From Lytechinus variegatus (Eukaryota > Echinodermata > Echinoidea > Temnopleuroida > Toxopneustidae), in contig NC_054757.1 in the NCBI RefSeq assembly GCF_018143015.1, forward strand, positions 22,645,785 through 22,709,784: DNA of 64,000 nucleotides, written 5' to 3'. The notes under the pieces were generated by a model, which ran no database searches, had not been told where the DNA came from, and saw only the letters and a list, made by a program, of their open reading frames with translations. The position numbers were made by a program, and so were the translations under genes. Shown here piece after piece: positions 12,639 through 29,849 of the stretch. The number at the start of each line of letters is the position of its first letter. Position 1 is the first letter of the stretch.

Positions 12639-13201
12639 TTGAAATCGGGATATGAAGTCTTTGAATAATTTTACTTATACTAAAACAATTCTTTGCATCA
12701 GGGGTGGATACAGGATTTCAGAACGGGGAGAGGACACATGATATTTTATTAGAAAACAAATTTACAAAAACACAAGAACGGGTCTATTTCCATCCACACC
12801 AAAATAGTGGTTGAGGGCACATGTGAGGGCTGCACTGTACACTAAAGGGCACTATTTTTGGTAAAAAGGATGGTTATGCTGACGAATATTCTAGATTTTT
12901 TTGTGTATGTTAGCGTTGTTGGCTGGTAATTGAAACTTTGAAGGACGACGATGTGCCAAGAGATACAATTTTCTAAAAATTGTTTTATCCTTTTAGTTCC
13001 TGAATCAAATTTGCTCTCGTGAACGGTCTGAAACTGTCTTTCAAAGTACAAGCAATATTGCACAACGATGCCCATGGAGGTACACTGTGGCAGGAATGAA
13101 GGGGGGTGGATAGGGGCAGGGGCTTGACTTACCCACTCCCTCCCCTGGATCGCCAAGAGCTTCCCCATACATATCTTCGTAAAATGTGCACAAAATCCTT
13201 T

Positions 13202-13777
13202 AAAGGTCAAGTCCACCCAAGAAAATACTGACTTGAATAAATACAGAAAAATCAAACTCGCATAATGATGAAAATTTCACCAAAACCGGATGAAAAGTAA
13301 AAAGTTTCGCTTATTTTTCACAAAACAGTGATATGCACAACGAGGTGAGTCCGTCGATGATATCCATCTCTCACTATTTCTTTTGTGTTTTATTATTTGA
13401 ATTATACAATATTTCATTTTTTAAAAATAGATTTGACAATATGGACCACCTTGACTGAACCATATAGTATCAAACAATGCTAATTCCGCATGTTCAGGGA
13501 GGAATTAATTGTGGTATCACTTGACAATGAGGATAAAATTTGAATATTTCATATAATAAAATAAAAAAAGAAATAGTTAGTGGATGACATCATAGTCTCC
13601 TCATTTGCATACCACCCGTAATGTGCATATAACTGTCTTGTGAAATTAAGCTAAACTTTAAAATGTCATAATTTTCTTACTTTACATCCGATTTTGATGA
13701 AATTTTTAGTGTTATGCTTGTTGGATTTTTCTCTTTTCATTCAAATCAACTTTTTGTTGGGGTGGACTTGTCCTTTA
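13202..13777. mobile_element. Foldback DNA element, full copy A
   Basis: It opens with AAAGGTCAAGTCCACCC and closes with GGGGTGGACTTGTCCTTTA, the reverse complement with few changes. The two halves stay complementary far inward, with blocks GAAAATTTCA and CAAAACAGT-ATATGCAC recurring inverted. The copies at 44.6, 47.8 and 60.3 kb and the fragments at 61.3 and 62.3 kb are the same family. No coding frame is present, so it is non-autonomous. TA or TTAA flanks suggest a Tc1/mariner-type or TTAA-specific transposase in trans. Confidence 0.85.
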
Positions 13778-14809
13778 TAATATTATATTATTGGTAGGCT
13801 TCGGCGTTTCGCTCCGTCGCTATCATGGTGGTTTAGAATGGGCCTATTTTACATTATCTCCTAAGGAGATCCCCCTCCTCATTCCTGTGGATGGTATTTT
13901 CAAAACTGTCAGTTTCCTCATAACTCTCTTCCTCAGTCCCTCATAGTAGCATACTAAGAACTAAGGGATCTTGAACAGATCAGTAACGGTTTCACGGGCC
14001 TAATCACTAGTGGCAGGCCATAGATATTCATTCGAGCCAACCCATTGCTATTTTTTTTATTTTGATATGGCTGATTGACAAAGTGTATGCATATGATTGT
14101 CCATCTAACACTGATTCTATTTTTGGTAATTACTGAACTTCCTTTTCCCAAATTGGGAAGAAATATCACCAATTTTGGACTATATTTTGACTGGCGGAAG
14201 GATTAGGGCTATTTTGCTGTTTGAGGTGATGAATCTGTTCCCCCGACGATGTCTTCAAACACGCCAATTTATTTTTAAAATGAGCCGGTCGAGGGACCCT
14301 TTTCTGGTCAGATATGGATTGCCAGATATAAATCCTATCCACTGGTAGTAAACATTCGACCCCCGAATTTCATCCTTATTTTTTATGAATTTTTTAAAGT
14401 GCCAATTTAACACGAGTCTATGGGGGAATGAATTAGGCCTGTGAGACCTAACGTAGCCAAGTGGACATGATCTGACTCTTGATGGCGCTATGCAGAAATC
14501 TACCCAGAGAATAAAAATAATGTAACGAAGATAATAAGAGATTTTCTATTCTTATCTGATTGTAATCGCATGTTATGCTAATTGTGAATAAAATTCATAT
14601 TGAATTTCAGTTCTGTAGTATTAATATTGTTGTTGTTTTACTTTCTACACACATTGATTTTCTAATTTTATTTTGATGGGAAATAATTTTCGTTTCATAG
14701 AGCTACACGTCTTCTCATAATTATTCCAAATTTCCGAGCTATTGGATGGCCTTTCACATTAGAATTCCATCTTTCACTTTGTATAACTCCATGTATATCA
14801 AGTATGTCT

Positions 14810-14990
14810 TCTTTCAACCCCCCCCCCCCTCTCTCTCTCTCTCACCTCAGCTTCTTACTTTCTTAGTCGCTCAGTCTTTCTTGTTTTTCTGCTCAGCAAT
14901 CTCTCTTTTCTCTTTCTTCTGTACCCTCACCTCTCTATCCCTGTGTCTTTCCCTCTCTTTTTCTCTCTGCCACTTGTCATTTTGTTATCC
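14810..14990. repeat. C-run and CT-rich low-complexity tract
   Basis: A run of C residues at 14817-14829 is followed by (CT)n and further pyrimidine-rich sequence. The open frame across it is compositional and not coding. Confidence 0.85.
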
Positions 14991-16605
14991 TTGTCCTGAT
15001 TATTCACTAAATCACACAAATTAATCCCAATGACACAATTTCATGAAATATATTAAGTGAAGATGTATTTATTAAAACATGTAACTTAACCACATGTTAT
15101 GTTACTATATGTTATATTTACAACATCTGATGCCAAATAGTGTTTGAACACATATAGACATAAAATTAGTAGATGGAGTACATTATAGATATTTTTAAAT
15201 AGAATAATACATGATATCCACGCATAAGGGAATAGCTATATTACTCGTGAAACTGAATACTTATATAAAATTTAAAAAGGTCAATTTATAAATACTTGAT
15301 TACTGATTAATTTTTAAACAAATATTTGACAAAGAATCAGTTAATGAATACTGAATCAATACAAATTGACAGGGGTTATATTACACACAACCTTACAAAA
15401 TAATGGGATAACAGTGAGAATAGGCACACTCAAGACGTTTCTCCTGTGATTGCTTTCCTACGAATTCTTCACATGTGAAGAAAAAATCATGAGAAAGCTT
15501 CTTTGGAACACATTAGATGTTAATTCGTACTTTACAATTCACCATGATTTAGAATAAAATTTGGCTTGCCATATTCGATTTGAAAACAGATACTGTCTGG
15601 ATGTACACATATTCCATATAGCTCATTGTAAAATACCATACATGTACATACTGTAATGACTAACTGAAATATGGAAAGCCAAATGTGATTCTCAAGCATT
15701 TTAATCATAGTTAAAAGTTAAGCAATAGAGATAAAGATTTACATTATCATCCAGACCTTTGTTGTACTGCAAAGTACATATATATTGTATTTTCCCACCA
15801 TATGATTGAGATTTTTCAAAATCCAATATCCTCTTTTAAACTGAGAACTTTGATAAAGTGAGAGGCATGAAGATATTCTTTTTTGGATCTTTTTTCAAAC
15901 TTGATTTTCCAGGCATTCATCAAGTCTTGCTTAACTTTACAAGCAGCATTATGGCTTTAAAAGTTATTTACAAATGATATCAAAGTTCCATGATGTGAAT
16001 GAGATTAAGTAATAAATAAACATGTGTTCCAAAATCTTCTGCAAAATAATCTTCGCCATGATCAATAATATATTCAAGCTTGTGACAGGTGAAATTAATT
16101 TCAAAGTCGAGATAAATAAATAACCTATGTACAAAAATTTATGATAAATTCACCAATAGATGGTTTCAATATTCATCTCTGAAAACATAATATACATTCT
16201 CCTAGAAATCATGAATAAAGCTCGGGTGGGCATAGCCAGAGGAGAGTTGGATCTCAGAATCACCCCCTCCCTTTTGTAATAAGATAAGACACACGACACC
16301 GACCAAATTTCATCCTAGGTGTTCAAAGCATCAAAGATGGCACTTCACATATTGTAATGTACATGTACACAACACATTATTTAGGAAACATAAAACACCA
16401 TACTCTTTTCTATCAAGAACCAGACACAATTGAAATGATCTCTTGTTTGCCACTTCATACATGATGATTCATGAGATTGAAATTTTCAAATTTACAATTT
16501 ACAAATAATCAAAAACCCTATTGTCATCTTTGATAATAGGCTAATGTAAGTTTTCAAAGCTTCAAATTGAAAAGTGTCATCTATATAGCATCATTCAAAG
16601 CAGAC

Positions 16606-16734
16606 CAGGGTCCTGTTTCATAAAGCACAATTTCTGTAGAAAATTTACTTTCAGCCAATCAGATTGAGGGATTCAGTAACTTTTAACTGTTATTTCAAAT
16701 CTGTTATTATAACAGGTTTTATGAAACGGGGCCC
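16606..16734. mobile_element. MITE with CAGGGTCCTGTTTCATAAAG ends
   Basis: The left end CAGGGTCCTGTTTCATAAAG mirrors the right end TTTTATGAAACGGGGCCC. The centre contains TCAGCCAATCAGATT and TTTAACTGTTATTTCAAAT. The same central words and right end recur at 22110-22206, so this is a repeated family. It is non-coding. Confidence 0.7.
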
Positions 16735-17004
16735 AGATTCGACTTGGATCTCTGATGTCTGGATGCTCTTTCCAAATTCTCAACATGTGTTTAATAGTAG
16801 TTATCAGATAGAATGGGGAATGCACTTAGCTTACCGTATGAAAAGGTAGTAACCCCCCCCCCCTTCTAATACTCCTTCACCCTTAATTTACCTACCTCAC
16901 AATACTCGTTCTACCCCCCCCCCCCCCTCCCCGCCAGCCTAAGTATTCAGGCTGGAGATGGAATCACAATCTAATTAATTAATATATCTGCAATTGTACT
17001 TATG

Positions 17005-17181
17005 TCCTTTAATTGTATGCAAAGAGAAGCACAGTGAATTTTCAAGAAAACAATGAATGCATGAATATACAGCATAGCTAGAAAATATTTTGAACAAACA
17101 TGCATAAAAGATGTTGACGTTGCTGGCTGTCCATAGTTGTGATTGATCGGATCAATCGCAACTCTTTGTAAGATGGGCCCC
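17005..17181 (+). mobile_element. MITE, 5'-truncated copy of the element at 53681
   Basis: This copy shares the succession TTTTCAAGAAAACAATGAAT, AAAATATTTTGAACAAA, TTGACGTTGCTGGCTGTCCA and GATCGGATCA with the full element at 53681-53943. It ends in AAGATGGGCCCC. The left terminus is missing. Confidence 0.75.
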
Positions 17182-17715
17182 TGGCCTACATCAAAAGTTT
17201 ATTTGACCACGATGTTGTCTACTCAACAATATAGATATTTCTAGTTCAATTGATATGCCACAGACAAGTATTCAGTCACTCCACAGGTGCTACTTGAGGC
17301 TCCAGCCCTGATGATATTGTTTATAATAGACTCTGTTTCATACCTCATCAATACACAAATAATAAATTATTTCAAAATAATTTGACATTTGACGCATCTG
17401 ACAATTTTTTCTAGGAGAAAAAAAAATATCAATACTATTTAACTATTGTTTTCAGAGACTCAACAATATTCATCCTGGAAACTTTAACCACATGACATAT
17501 TACAAGATTTAAAACAGAACATAGTGCAAACATGCATAAAGTTTTACACATTTTGACAACACACTTTTCGAGTGTGATTGGGATGTCACAATAGCAAGTT
17601 CGTATGGAGCTTTCATCGATGCAGGCATATGGCAAGCCATGTTAACATTTATTCCCATTTCTTGATTTTGAGAATTGAATTATTGATATTAATTCAAGGA
17701 TTTATTCCTTGAATG

Positions 17716-17836
17716 CATGAGCGCTGAAAGGCAGCTCAAGCTAAAGCCGTGGTAAAAATAATAATAAATTCGCCTCGGAATAGAATATTTCTAGATAGAT
17801 GGCGCTATATAAATGCCTATTATTATTATTATTATC
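17716..17836 (+). mobile_element. SINE 3' portion
   Basis: The stretch from GCATGAGCGCTGAAAGGC to GGCGCTATATAAATGCC followed by (TTA)n matches the 3' end style of the SINEs seen elsewhere in the window (ATGTGCGCAATATAAATCC with a TTATTA tail). No A or B box is present, so it is a 5'-truncated copy or a different subfamily. Confidence 0.5.
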
Positions 17837-18656
17837 AGAATTAAATTCTTGATATTTAACCACATAAAATCAAACTCTCTGATGGGCGATTCCATGCTAG
17901 ATAAATCAGCCAGTTTTACAACATTTTTCAACCTACTGTGAAAACAAACAAGGAACTTCAATGTATTTTGTGGTAATAATAAAGTACTACTGGGTAGTAA
18001 TGTAAAAATATAACCAACAAAAATATGTTGTCTACAGGTGAATAAGACGTGAAAATGTTGCATGTCGTACAACACACAGCATTTTCATCTGTGTATGTAA
18101 TTCACCCATAATCAAACATTTTTTGTTGGTTATCAGTTTTTTCACATGACTACCCACTATAACTTTATTGACAAAAAATAAATTGTTCTTGCTCAAGATT
18201 CAGCTAAGAGACTAGATATTGTTGAAATGGAATCGCCCTGATATATAATCATGGAGGTAAAAGCTCCATGATACAACCCCTACAATCCATTCCCTTCTTG
18301 AATCTATCCAAAGAGACAAGATCTATGTAGGTACAAATTAACTTTACATATCCATACAAACATTATAGTACTGAATCAAACTAAGGTCTTTTTCACAACA
18401 CATAATGGCCTGGATTCATAAATAAACATCTACCCCCCCCCCCCGTCTAGTTTCAAGAGCAATTATAGATTGTTTGAATCAAGGCCCATATGAATAACTT
18501 TTATGTCTGTAATGATACAGGTTGTTCATTCCATTGGTTGAAACCATGATTAAAAAAAGTAACAATTTCATACACTAATTACACCTAATTTTAGTAAGGA
18601 GTCTATGTACATGCTTTATTGCATGGTTTATAAAAGTCACTATGCACTCTACACTA

Positions 18657-18785
18657 AATGCAGCATAATTACCCTGGCTTTAGCTGAGCTACTCTTACAC
18701 TCTAAGCATTTCAAAGGAATACATTCCAGGTATCCATTTACTTCACCTGGGTAGAGTGCAGCACAATGTTGATAAATTTCTTGCT
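18657..18785 (-). mobile_element. tRNA-derived SINE, partial, reverse orientation
   Basis: Read on the - strand it contains GCAAGAAATTTATCAACATT, GCACTCTACCCAGGTGAAG, TAAATGGATACCTGGAATG and AGCTAAAGCCAGGGTAAT. These correspond block by block to the middle and 3' part of the SINE at 52893-53164. The tRNA-like head is absent. Confidence 0.7.
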
Positions 18786-19167
18786 TTTGTACCAGAGCGC
18801 CAAGTTCAAGGCTATGGTTTGAGTCCAGAGTTTTCATGTAATACACACTATGGGTTCATGATGCATTAAGTGTAGCAACAAGCCCAAATTAAGCACCATG
18901 TGACAAGAGCATGCTCTCTTTATTGGACCCTTTGTAATATAACGAAGAGTAATATATACAAGAAATCTTCGTTAGCCAATGTTTAATAAAATTTCCTTTG
19001 TGAAATTGGGCCATGAATTGTGGCCACTGATTCAGGCCCCTGAAAAAACTTCAGAGCACAATTTGTTTGTTTTGTTTTATTTCTGCGTTCACAACACATT
19101 ATCAAAAATTATTTACATTGTTTACAATATATAAAAGAATCCATAATGTTTACAACATAAACATAAT

Positions 19168-19250
19168 TAGAAAAAAAAATGGTTTGGGCATATACTTCAC
19201 ATTACATAATTCGAAAAAAAATGGTTTGGGCATATACTTCACATTAGGAT
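19168..19250 (+). repeat. Two-unit tandem repeat of about 41 bp
   Basis: The phrase AAAAATGGTTTGGGCATATA followed by CTTCACATTA occurs twice in direct order, separated by a short AT-rich linker. It is a recent local duplication. Confidence 0.85.
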
Positions 19251-19842
19251 GATAATAAAAGCAGCATAAACAAATGAACGCAGGAGACCACCATGCAAAC
19301 CTTGTGGTTGGGTTGAGTTGCGGGCAATCACCCGCAACAAAGTTTTAAGCATGTTCAAAACTTTTATGCGTGCAATTTGACAGGTGCCTAGAGCAAGTTC
19401 TTATCTCATTCTATCTTTTCCCTCTTATAATGCTCCCTCTACTGGGTGAATGTAACAATGGACAATAGAGAAACTAGATGTAATATCCCTCTTGCAGAGA
19501 AAGCACAATTTAAAAGATTGAATACTTTATCATTAAATAACATGATTTCAGAAAAGATCAATGGGAAAATAATCATAGATGAAACAGTGATTTCATATCC
19601 TTTAATATAGCTTATGTTCAGGGTTTCATCATATCTTCACAAATATTTTAGAATATATATATTTTTCAAATATCTTAAAGAGGCCCTTAAACAACCCCCC
19701 CCCCCCACAAAAAAAAACAATGATAATAATTGCCAGTTACAAGTTCTTCCTAAATAGCCTAGTAGATAGTTTTTTTTTTGTACCTGGATGAAATAATCTG
19801 GATCAACGTCTACACAGCTTTTCAAGAATTCTATCCCTACCA

Positions 19843-20075
19843 TAAGACTCTGTCACATCGTTCCATGCAAACCTTGTGGTTGAGTTGCGGGCAATCACCC
19901 GCAACAACATTTTCAAGCATGTTCAAAACTTTTCGGCGTGCAAATCAGACTTCAGCGGGCAACTACGTGCAAGATACTTGAGAGATACTGTTAATGCAGG
20001 CAACTTGCAGGTAGCAAATATAGTCATCTGCAAGTCACATGCAAGGCTTGCATGGAACAAAATGGCAGGGTCTTA
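19843..20075. mobile_element. MITE with TAAGACTCTG termini
   Basis: The left end TAAGACTCTGTCACATCGTT then CCATGCAA mirrors the right end TTGCATGG then AACAAAATGGCAGGGTCTTA. The centre has repeated GTTGCGGGCAATCACCCGCA and GTGCAA words. A fragment with the same CATGCAAACCTTGTGGTTG segment lies at 19292-19385. It is non-coding. Confidence 0.75.
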
Positions 20076-20175
20076 AACTCCTTGAGTACCAATGTACCTT
20101 AAGGCAACATGTCAAATCCTGCAGTATTTTTCGGCAGGAATAAAAAAAAAAAAAAACGTTGGCACAATATGTCTT

Positions 20176-20181
20176 TTTATT
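20176..20181 (-). other. Candidate polyadenylation signal for FADD
   Basis: On the - strand this is AATAAA, about 800 bases downstream of the FADD stop codon and the first good signal after it. It would give a 3' UTR that includes the hairpin element at 20289-20444 and the minisatellite at 20763-20970. Confidence 0.4.
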
Positions 20182-20288
20182 GTGGCTTTCCTGCATTCCT
20201 CATTATCTTGTCCAAGATAAAATCTGAGGACTGCTACTGAAAATCTGCTTGCAGGTTTCCTGGGGAAGACGTGGCTCTGACTTATACA

Positions 20289-20444
20289 TTGGTCACATTT
20301 GCTCTACGGCGGCCGTACGGCGAGTCGAAAACAGCCGTTTCAACATTTTTTTGTACCAACTGCTTATAGGTGGTTTGAATTGAAAGTAATAAAAACGGCT
20401 GTTGTTGACTCGCCATACGGCTGCCGTAGATCAAATGTGACCAA
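20289..20444. mobile_element. Long-hairpin MITE (CTACGGCGGCCGTACGGCG family)
   Basis: The arm TTGGTCACATTTGCTCTACG then GCGGCCGTACGGCGAGTCG is repeated inverted at the other end (CGACTCGCC mirrored as GACTCGCCATACGGCTGCCG, then TAGATCAAATGTGACCAA). Only a small AT-rich loop separates the arms. A related copy lies at 33946-34065. It is non-coding and probably within the FADD 3' UTR. Confidence 0.8.
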
Positions 20445-20762
20445 GGTATTACAATGAGGGGCCTAGAAGGAAAACTCTCTTGGGGGACAACTCCACTACA
20501 ACAAATCCTACATGAAATATCCCCTGTAGCATATGCTGTCTCCACCAGAGTAAAGTTATCCTAGGGGCAAGTATTCCATGAGGACACCTTACCTATATAT
20601 AAATGATAACTACTAACCCCCTACCATTATAACAGCTACCTGTCACAACAAAAGTAAGCTGTCCTCAAGGAAGAGATGGTCTGGAGCCGCAATCCTTCAT
20701 CACTGCTTTATCATTGCTTTGTCTCAACAATGAACTGCCTTACCATTGCATTATACCTTTAA

Positions 20763-20970
20763 ACAATGACTTCATGGCAAAACAAATGTCCGGGCACTGT
20801 CTTCAAACCTTGATGAACTGTTTGACAATGCCTTCACACCTTGACTAACATCCAGACAATGCCTTCAACCTTGACAACTTCCTCATAATGTACTCAAACC
20901 TCAATAAACTGTTTAACAATGTCTTCAAACCTTGAAGAACATCCTTACCATGTTTTAAAATCTTGACTAT
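20763..20970. repeat. Imperfect 35-bp minisatellite
   Basis: About six diverged units have the pattern ACAATG-CTTCAAACCTTGA--AAC, with spacing near 35 bp. They lie immediately downstream of the FADD stop codon as FADD is read (- strand). Confidence 0.7.
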
Positions 20971-20983
20971 TTTGATGATTCCT

Positions 20984-25649
<4,666 letters not shown>

Positions 25650-25734
25650 GTCAAGGCTCGATGATGAAAGGGAAATGTAAAATTGATTAAAATATCATCA
25701 CGGAGTTCTCAAGGCTAATCCCTACCATCATCAC

Positions 25735-25843
25735 TCACATCATCACCATCAATATAATCATTATCATCATCATTACTACCAGTACCATCATCACCATGAC
25801 CATTATTATCATCATCATCATCATCATTACCACCACCACCATC

Positions 25844-25892
<49 letters not shown>

Positions 25893-25922
25893 ACATCATC
25901 ATCACCATCATCATCATCATTG
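25735..25922. repeat. (ATC)n/(ACC)n trinucleotide microsatellite
   Basis: A nearly uninterrupted run of ATC and ACC triplets on the + strand. The methionine/valine-rich frame on the other strand is an artefact. Confidence 0.95.
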
Positions 25923-26440
25923 TAAGGTTGAGAAAATTCTATGTTTGGAGGTAGAAAATAATCTAAGTTCTAATTCAAACTCAATTATCAAACTGAAGAG
26001 GGAAATAAGTAAAACAGACGCAAAATGAAGAGAACTTAAACCGAAGAAGTCTGGTAGTGCACTGTTTAATATCTGGGCTGCTTTGCCTCAGCTAAAATCA
26101 AATCATTCTATGATTTACATAAATATCTAAATTAGAAATAACAGCCAATCAAACTGAAGAAAATAGAAGGGTCAAACTATAATGTTAGAACCCAATTCAT
26201 AAGATAAACCAATAAGGAATGAGATGAGATGACAAAGATGTCTGGTGTTTGTAATAATGAAAGTATAAACTAAGGAGTCAGGTGAGGGATGGAATGAGTG
26301 GAACACCTGAAGAGAGAATAGAGAAGGAATGAAGATGACAAAAGAGAATTGGAGAAAAAGCATTCAGAGAAGAATGAATGAATGACAACTGAATATCATT
26401 AAACTCAAATAACCTAAGTTCAGACTGCAAGGGCAGTGCT

Positions 26441-27583
26441 GAAAAGAAATGCAAATGAACTCAAGTCTAGACAGAACAGAATTGTACAACAACTGAAGAA
26501 TAAAGGAAATAAACAAAATAGCAAAATGACAAAATAACCATCTTACATAAACTTTCTCCTTCCAAAAAATCTGTCCTCAATTTTTAAAAATCAAAAGTAA
26601 AATAAATATCAGTTTCTGCAAAACCAGATTTTAACAATTTTAACATTTAACATTATTTACATAAAATTCAAACAAAAATCACATAATGATATAATTCAAT
26701 ATCTACAATATATAAATGTGATGACCAGGAGAGAATTAAGGATTAATTAAAAAAAATATCTTACTAGAATTTTTAACTTTTTATTTTTGGCACCAAACGT
26801 ATGTGTAACTTCACACACAAAAAAAATGACTGTGCTTTGGTTAAAAAAAAATAAAAAACATGCAAATAATTTCAATGTATATCTCATACTTGCATGGAAA
26901 TGAAATGTTTAAAATTCTAGTAAGATTTTTTTTGTAGTAGATGACTCTAGCCATTTCAAGTCTACCCCAGCAGATGACTTCAGCATTGTTGAGTCTCCTA
27001 CAAAAGATGATGCCTCCAACTTCATCCTTCACCAGTCTCCTTTCACCTACAGTAATCACCCTAACTTCAAGACTCCACATTTTTCTCCCCATTCTAGCAT
27101 TCACCCTCCTTCTTGGATGAATGATCAGAGTACCTTTAACTCTGATTCTTTCATTCTCTCTGAGATCTCCAAAGCAGAGTATCATCCTTCTTCTCGGAAG
27201 GGAGGTCAGGGTACCATCAACCCTGGCGCTCACCTCCAAACCTGTACGTCTTCATACAGACTCGGTACCAACCCAAGCTAACAGTCATTACGAACTACAT
27301 GGACTTCTTCCAAGATCTGAAGTATGGCCACAGATGTCAACTACCAATCACTATATTCTCAAATGATGGGCAGAAGACTAGACAAGAAGAAAAGAAGATG
27401 GCAATGTTTTGTAAGAAAATATTGAAACTCTTCAGTCTCAAATTTTAAGATCAAAAGTCAGAATTATTTTTTGTGTGAAAAGAAATGCAAATGAACTCAA
27501 GTCTAGACAGAACAGAAATGTACAACAGCTGAAGAATAAAGGAAATAAACAAAATAGCAAAATGACAAAATAACCATCTTACA
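26441..27583 (+). repeat. Direct repeat of about 107 bp bracketing a 0.93-kb segment
   Basis: The sequence at 26441-26547 (AAAGAAATGCAAATGAACTC onward through GACAAAATAACCATCTTACAT) recurs at 27478-27583 with only two or three differences. The bracketed interval contains an inverted pair, CTTACTAGAATTTTTAA near 26760 and TTTAAAATTCTAGTAAG near 26908, and the open frame at 26913-27281. A recent duplication is the simplest reading. Confidence 0.8.
26913..27281 (+). other. 122-codon open frame without start codon, possible exon or gene fragment
   Basis: The frame opens after a stop at 26910-26912 and ends at TAA 27279-27281. It encodes a Ser/Pro/His/Asn/Phe-rich sequence including DDSSHFKSTPADDFSIVE and TFNSDSFILSEISKAEYH. 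Its base composition is visibly more mixed than that of the AT-rich flanks. An acceptor-like run, gattttttttgtag, lies at 26924-26937, and the following bases could begin an exon. I recognise no family. The opposite strand also has a 132-codon frame across the same interval, so coding status is uncertain. Confidence 0.3.
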
Positions 27584-27790
27584 TCATCATCATCATCACC
27601 ACCACCACCACCACCACTACCACCATCATCATAATCATTATCATCATCATAATCATCATCACCACCACCACCAATCATCATCATCACCATTTTCATCTTC
27701 AATCACCGCCAAGCATTTTCCTCATCGTCACCACCATCAACATCATCAGCCAGTCTGCAACATTATCATCGCCATCATCTGCATCATGTA
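27584..27790. repeat. (ATC)n/(ACC)n microsatellite, second tract
   Basis: ATC, ACC and ATAATC triplets begin at the end of the second copy of the 107-bp direct repeat and continue in degenerate form to about 27790. Confidence 0.9.
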
Positions 27791-28279
27791 TCACCATTAT
27801 CACTAATTAGCTTAAAATTCAAAACCAAAATGAGATGAAAGCAGCTAGAATTGACATGTAGAATACACATACATGTAAAATCTGAACTCTAAGAGACTCT
27901 GTAATACACACCCCGGATCATCCTAACCAATCACTATTTATCATCATCACCTGAAAGACAAGTCTAGATATTTACGTTATTTATTTCATAAAAAGCTTGG
28001 TCAAAAAAGTAACTAACAAGTTAACTGTAAATATAATAACGTTAGAGGAGCATGGTTTATTAGCTGCACTTACAAGTAGTAACTTTTTAGTATATTTTAA
28101 AATGGCACTGTACATACTCCACACCAGACCTGCCAAATATAGTATGACAATACACCAGTCGGTGGACTGTACTTTATCATCATCAGAAGAATTTAGGCCA
28201 TAGTCTAGTGTTAAATACTTAACCGATGTCTAAAAATTTAATTAATTTATCTTTACAATAATTTAAGGAGCTATTTTTG

Positions 28280-28720
28280 CTTTAGACCAAAAGCTTCGGT
28301 CTCTGTTTTGTTGGTTGTTCAGCTGAACTTCGTTGGCTTCACTCACCAAATACAGAGACCGAAGTTCTAGCGCGATCTGTACAGGGGACTCAATGGCCAT
28401 ATGTTTATGTACTTAAGATCGGATAAAACGGGGAAGTGAATTTGCGCGACAGCCGAGGTAAGTCACTGTTTTTGTTCCTTTTAACTTCAATTTTCTCCGT
28501 TTTTTGGCAATTGATGCCAAGAGGGAATATAAATTTGCACCCTGGTCACTATAATTTTCGAAATTTTTATTCATTAAAGACAAAAATTGAAAAGCCCCGA
28601 CGGGGGGATTTTGCATTGCAAGTCCCCTAATGGTGGCTGCACGATAGCGAGCCGTCTGTGTACGAGGAGAAATAAAAAAAAAACTCGAAACAGACGGCTG
28701 CCAGCTGTCTATTTTTGCTT
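28280..28720. repeat. Cluster of inverted repeats
   Basis: Three nested or adjacent hairpins are visible. CTTCGGTCTCTG pairs with CAGAGACCGAAG (about 28298 and 28354). AGGGGACTCAATGG is mirrored loosely by GCAAGTCCCCTAATGG (28382 and 28617). AGCCGTCTGT pairs with ACAGACGGCT (28649 and 28690). They look like MITE insertions. A strong donor-like GAGGTAAGT at 28455 could mark a non-coding exon. Confidence 0.5.
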
Positions 28721-29849
28721 CAGCCTCTGCCTTAGTAAGTTAGTTGACCATTAACTCACTTGTTCACTGCTACCACCCTGCCTGTGGTGAATCTACAGTA
28801 CAGGTTGGACTGTCTATGGTATGCCAATGTTGTACAGTCTACAGAGCACACACTTCAAAAAATCATTAAAATGTCACTTTTGTGACCAAAATTACTAATT
28901 TTCATACAGTTGCAATTCATTTTTCATTAGTAACTTGGGAATAATTTTTGTATTCACCAGAGCGCTCAAAAACTTGAATTTTGGGCATATTTTTGTGTAC
29001 GCCCTCTATTGGTGGAAAGTAATATGGCAAGAAGATTTTCATTTTTTGATCTCTATTTTTAATTAAGAAAAAAATGATTTAATGAATCAAATTGAAATAA
29101 GAGCCAAGTAGTATGAATAATAGGTGTAATAAAAACTGTCAGTGTAAAAAAATCAAGCATTTGCCCCAAAGAAAAAGAGAAAATAAGCCAAACATTGCCA
29201 CCCTTATTTTGCCACACATGGAGATATAACTGAGAACAAGGTTATATTATAACCTTGACCTTGTTCATTGAATAAGTGCATTAACTGAACTTCGTTTCAA
29301 AACAATATTGAAGACTTCAGGAAATTAATATCACCGAATATCAGCTAATTTGTGATTCAGTTCCGGGGACTACTTTGGTGTTGAGCTGTGGTACACCGAC
29401 TTGCTAGGGCTATAGCCGGTAATTTCGCTTATGTGATATTCGAATACAAGTATCAAGGAATCGTGGTATTTGGCCATTTACACATGCATAAGAAATGGAG
29501 CACGCAAGCATCAAAGTAGATGACGAACTCAGATCTTGAGCGACTTCGAGCTCGAGCTACCTCGAGCTCACTCAAACGTTACGTTAGTGCGCTGTTAAGG
29601 AAGATACTATTCGACAAACCATGCATTACACATCTAGATCTATTGTTTTCATCTTTTCTGATTATGGAAATGAAAGAGTAAAATCACCTGATGAAATTTC
29701 TTCCGAATTCCAGGAAACTCTCAGCTCACCTCTGGCCTCAGGCTCAGCTCAGTTCGGCTTAGTCAAAATATCAGCGACAGCTTATGGTATCGCCGAAATG
29801 CCCAATTAAATCACAGCCATAGAGATCATGAAAAAGAAACTAAATTGAA

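Larger units (their letters stand above)
12639..20170. other. Intergenic stretch between the 438-codon gene and FADD
   Basis: No gene is recognised. The first part is presumably the 3' UTR of the upstream gene. It carries a fragment at 12698 (CAGGGGTGGATACAGG) of the family seen at 30.5 and 35.1 kb. A plausible AATAAA lies at about 14587. Further on are the foldback element at 13.2 kb, a CT-rich tract at 14.8 kb, several MITEs and SINE pieces listed separately, poly(C) tracts near 16850, 16915 and 18435, and otherwise plain AT-rich DNA. Confidence 0.5.

Noticed and set aside
25735-25920. Methionine/valine-rich frame on the - strand
   Set aside because: Translation of an ATC triplet repeat.
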